From Terriglobia bacterium (GTDB lineage Bacteria; Acidobacteriota; Terriglobia; UBA7540), in NCBI GenBank assembly GCA_022866195.1, contig JALHUF010000080.1, forward strand, positions 1-6,141: a stretch of DNA of 6,141 nt, written 5' to 3'. Each line of letters begins with the position of its first letter. Position 1 is the first letter of the stretch. Both the position numbers and the translations under genes were made by a program. Under the pieces are notes generated by a model, which worked only from the letters and a program-made list of their open reading frames with translations, made no database searches and was not told where the DNA came from. This document shows, one piece after another, positions 5,067-6,141 of the stretch.

Positions 5067-6141
5067 ATGAATGAGTTGGAAGAACTAGCGCGGCTCTCAA
5101 AGCCTCTTATTGCTCCCCCACTACACAAACGCTTCGCGCCGGCCGTGCTGGCCAATCACGCCTACCGGGCGCGCGTGCGGCAGTCGGGAGAAGGCGTGCC
5201 CCTGGTGATCGGGCTCGAGCGCGGCGACAGGTCTGTTTCCGTGTACCGGACCGAGTGCTTCGCGGAGCGCTCGAGTTCCGCCTTCTTGAACCTGCCGTAC
5301 GCGGAGCGCCTGGTGAAGTTTCTCCTCTGGCAGCGCGGCGGATGGCGCGTCTATGTCGGCGGGCCGCAGTCCGTGGGCGAGCACCTCCAGCGGGTCTATT
5401 CGCCGAGCGGCGCCCGCGCCTTCGACTTCGAATTCATGGGCGGCGTTTACGAACATCCTTTTACGGTGGAAATCACCGCTCCCGAAAAGGTGCCGCCTGC
5501 GGCCGAGGGAACGGTGCGTCTGGGCGGCCACCTGGAAGGCTGCCGGATAGGTTTCGACCTGGGGGCGAGCGATCGAAAAGTGGCTGCGGTCATTGAGGGC
5601 GAGACGGTTTACACCGAAGAAATTGTGTGGGACCCCAGAAACGCCACCGATCCGAGTTACCACTTCAACGAGGTCATGGCGGCGTTGAAATCCGCCGCTC
5701 GGCACCTGCCGCGCGTCGAAGCCATTGGCGGCAGCGCCGCCGGGGTGTACATCAACAATCGGCCGCGCGTGGCTTCCCTGTTTCGGGGAATCCCCAAAGC
5801 CCTCTTCGACGCGAAAATCACCCGGCTCTTCGTGGACCTGAAAGACGCCTGGGGCGGAATTCCCTTCGAGGTGGTGAACGACGGCGAGGTAACGGCGCTC
5901 GCCGGCGCCATGTCGCTGAACGATGTCGCGGTGCTCGGCATCGCCCTGGGTTCCAGCCAGGCGGGCGGCTACGTGACGGAAGGCGGCGAAATCACCACCT
6001 GGCTGAACGAGCTGGCCTTCGTCCCCGTGGACTACGACCCCGAGGCGCCCGCGGATGAGTGGTCGGGAGATCACGGCGTGGGGGCGCAGTATTTCTCCCA
6101 GCAAGCCGTGTTCCGGCTGGCGCCGGTGGCAGGAATCCAAC
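5067..6141 (+). CDS. ROK-like (ASKHA-fold) protein with a roughly 155-residue N-terminal extension, runs off right edge
   Basis: 358 residues are visible before the window ends. Residues 1-155 are not a standard ROK part; they include a conserved-looking YAERLVKFLLWQRGGWRVYVGG (78-99) and FDFEFMGGVYEHPF (119-132). The ASKHA core starts at IGFDLGASDRKVAAVI (161-176, phosphate-1 type motif). VVNDGEVTALAG (269-280) has Asp272 at the place of the catalytic Asp of ROK glucokinases, and LGIALGSSQAGGYV (290-303) is the phosphate-2 type loop. The ROK ExGH element reads NELAFVPV (314-321), and the position of the CxCGxxGC zinc motif reads SGDHGVGAQYF (333-343), so zinc ligands are lacking. I recall a set of ROK-annotated proteins sharing this N-terminus and SLFRG (237-241), so this looks like a distinct subfamily and not a decayed gene. 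Sugar kinase activity is possible but the substrate is unknown. It has its own promoter and follows the PIG-L gene by 205 bases. Confidence 0.82.
   Translation, partial: MNELEELARLSKPLIAPPLHKRFAPAVLANHAYRARVRQSGEGVPLVIGLERGDRSVSVYRTECFAERSSSAFLNLPYAERLVKFLLWQRGGWRVYVGGPQSVGEHLQRVYSPSGARAFDFEFMGGVYEHPFTVEITAPEKVPPAAEGTVRLGGHLEGCRIGFDLGASDRKVAAVIEGETVYTEEIVWDPRNATDPSYHFNEVMAALKSAARHLPRVEAIGGSAAGVYINNRPRVASLFRGIPKALFDAKITRLFVDLKDAWGGIPFEVVNDGEVTALAGAMSLNDVAVLGIALGSSQAGGYVTEGGEITTWLNELAFVPVDYDPEAPADEWSGDHGVGAQYFSQQAVFRLAPVAGIQ

Noticed and set aside
5121..6140. A 339-codon open frame on the minus strand opposite the ROK-like gene
   Set aside because: It lies opposite a gene with clear ASKHA motifs and its own RBS and promoter. 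The antisense translation is rich in His, Arg and Gly with no family signature.

Overview
The window is a GC-rich, gene-dense stretch of bacterial chromosome holding four protein genes and no RNA gene, CRISPR array or insertion sequence that I can see. Two genes run leftward and two rightward from a shared 151-base divergent control region (2620-2770). The mix of genes (an exported alpha-2-macroglobulin, a YfaT/DUF1175 protein, a large exported PIG-L deacetylase with Ig-like domains, and an unusual ROK-like protein) together with good sigma-70-type promoters would fit an Acidobacteriota-like soil bacterium. That placement rests on general impression only and is weak.

Left half, minus strand. 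A two-gene operon is read from about 2646 leftward. First comes a 291-residue exported DUF1175 (YfaT-like) protein at 1744-2619 with an NlpC/P60-like Cys/His pattern. Six bases later, in the same reading frame, comes a bacterial alpha-2-macroglobulin (COG2373, YfaS-like). Its 579 N-terminal residues fill 1737 down to base 1, and the gene continues off the left edge. The order DUF1175 then macroglobulin matches yfaT-yfaS of Escherichia coli as I remember it. The likely role is envelope protection: a periplasmic or surface protease trap plus a putative peptidase or amidase partner.

Right half, plus strand. A 696-residue exported protein (2771-4861) carries about three beta-sandwich (Ig/CARDB/MG-like) segments followed by a PIG-L/LmbE zinc deacetylase domain with all metal-site residues in place. 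After a 205-base gap containing an 18-base perfect palindrome and a strong-looking promoter, an ROK-like (ASKHA-fold) protein starts at 5067 and runs off the right edge with 358 residues visible. It keeps the ATP-phosphate motifs and the catalytic-type Asp, but lacks the zinc-binding cysteines usual in ROK kinases at the expected place.

A working view, which is inference: the divergent promoter pair links an anti-protease operon to an exported sugar- or glycan-deacetylating enzyme, and the ROK-like gene may be a separate unit with its own promoter. The ORFs on the opposite strands of these genes, including long ones of 499 and 339 codons, look like shadows produced by GC-rich codon use.
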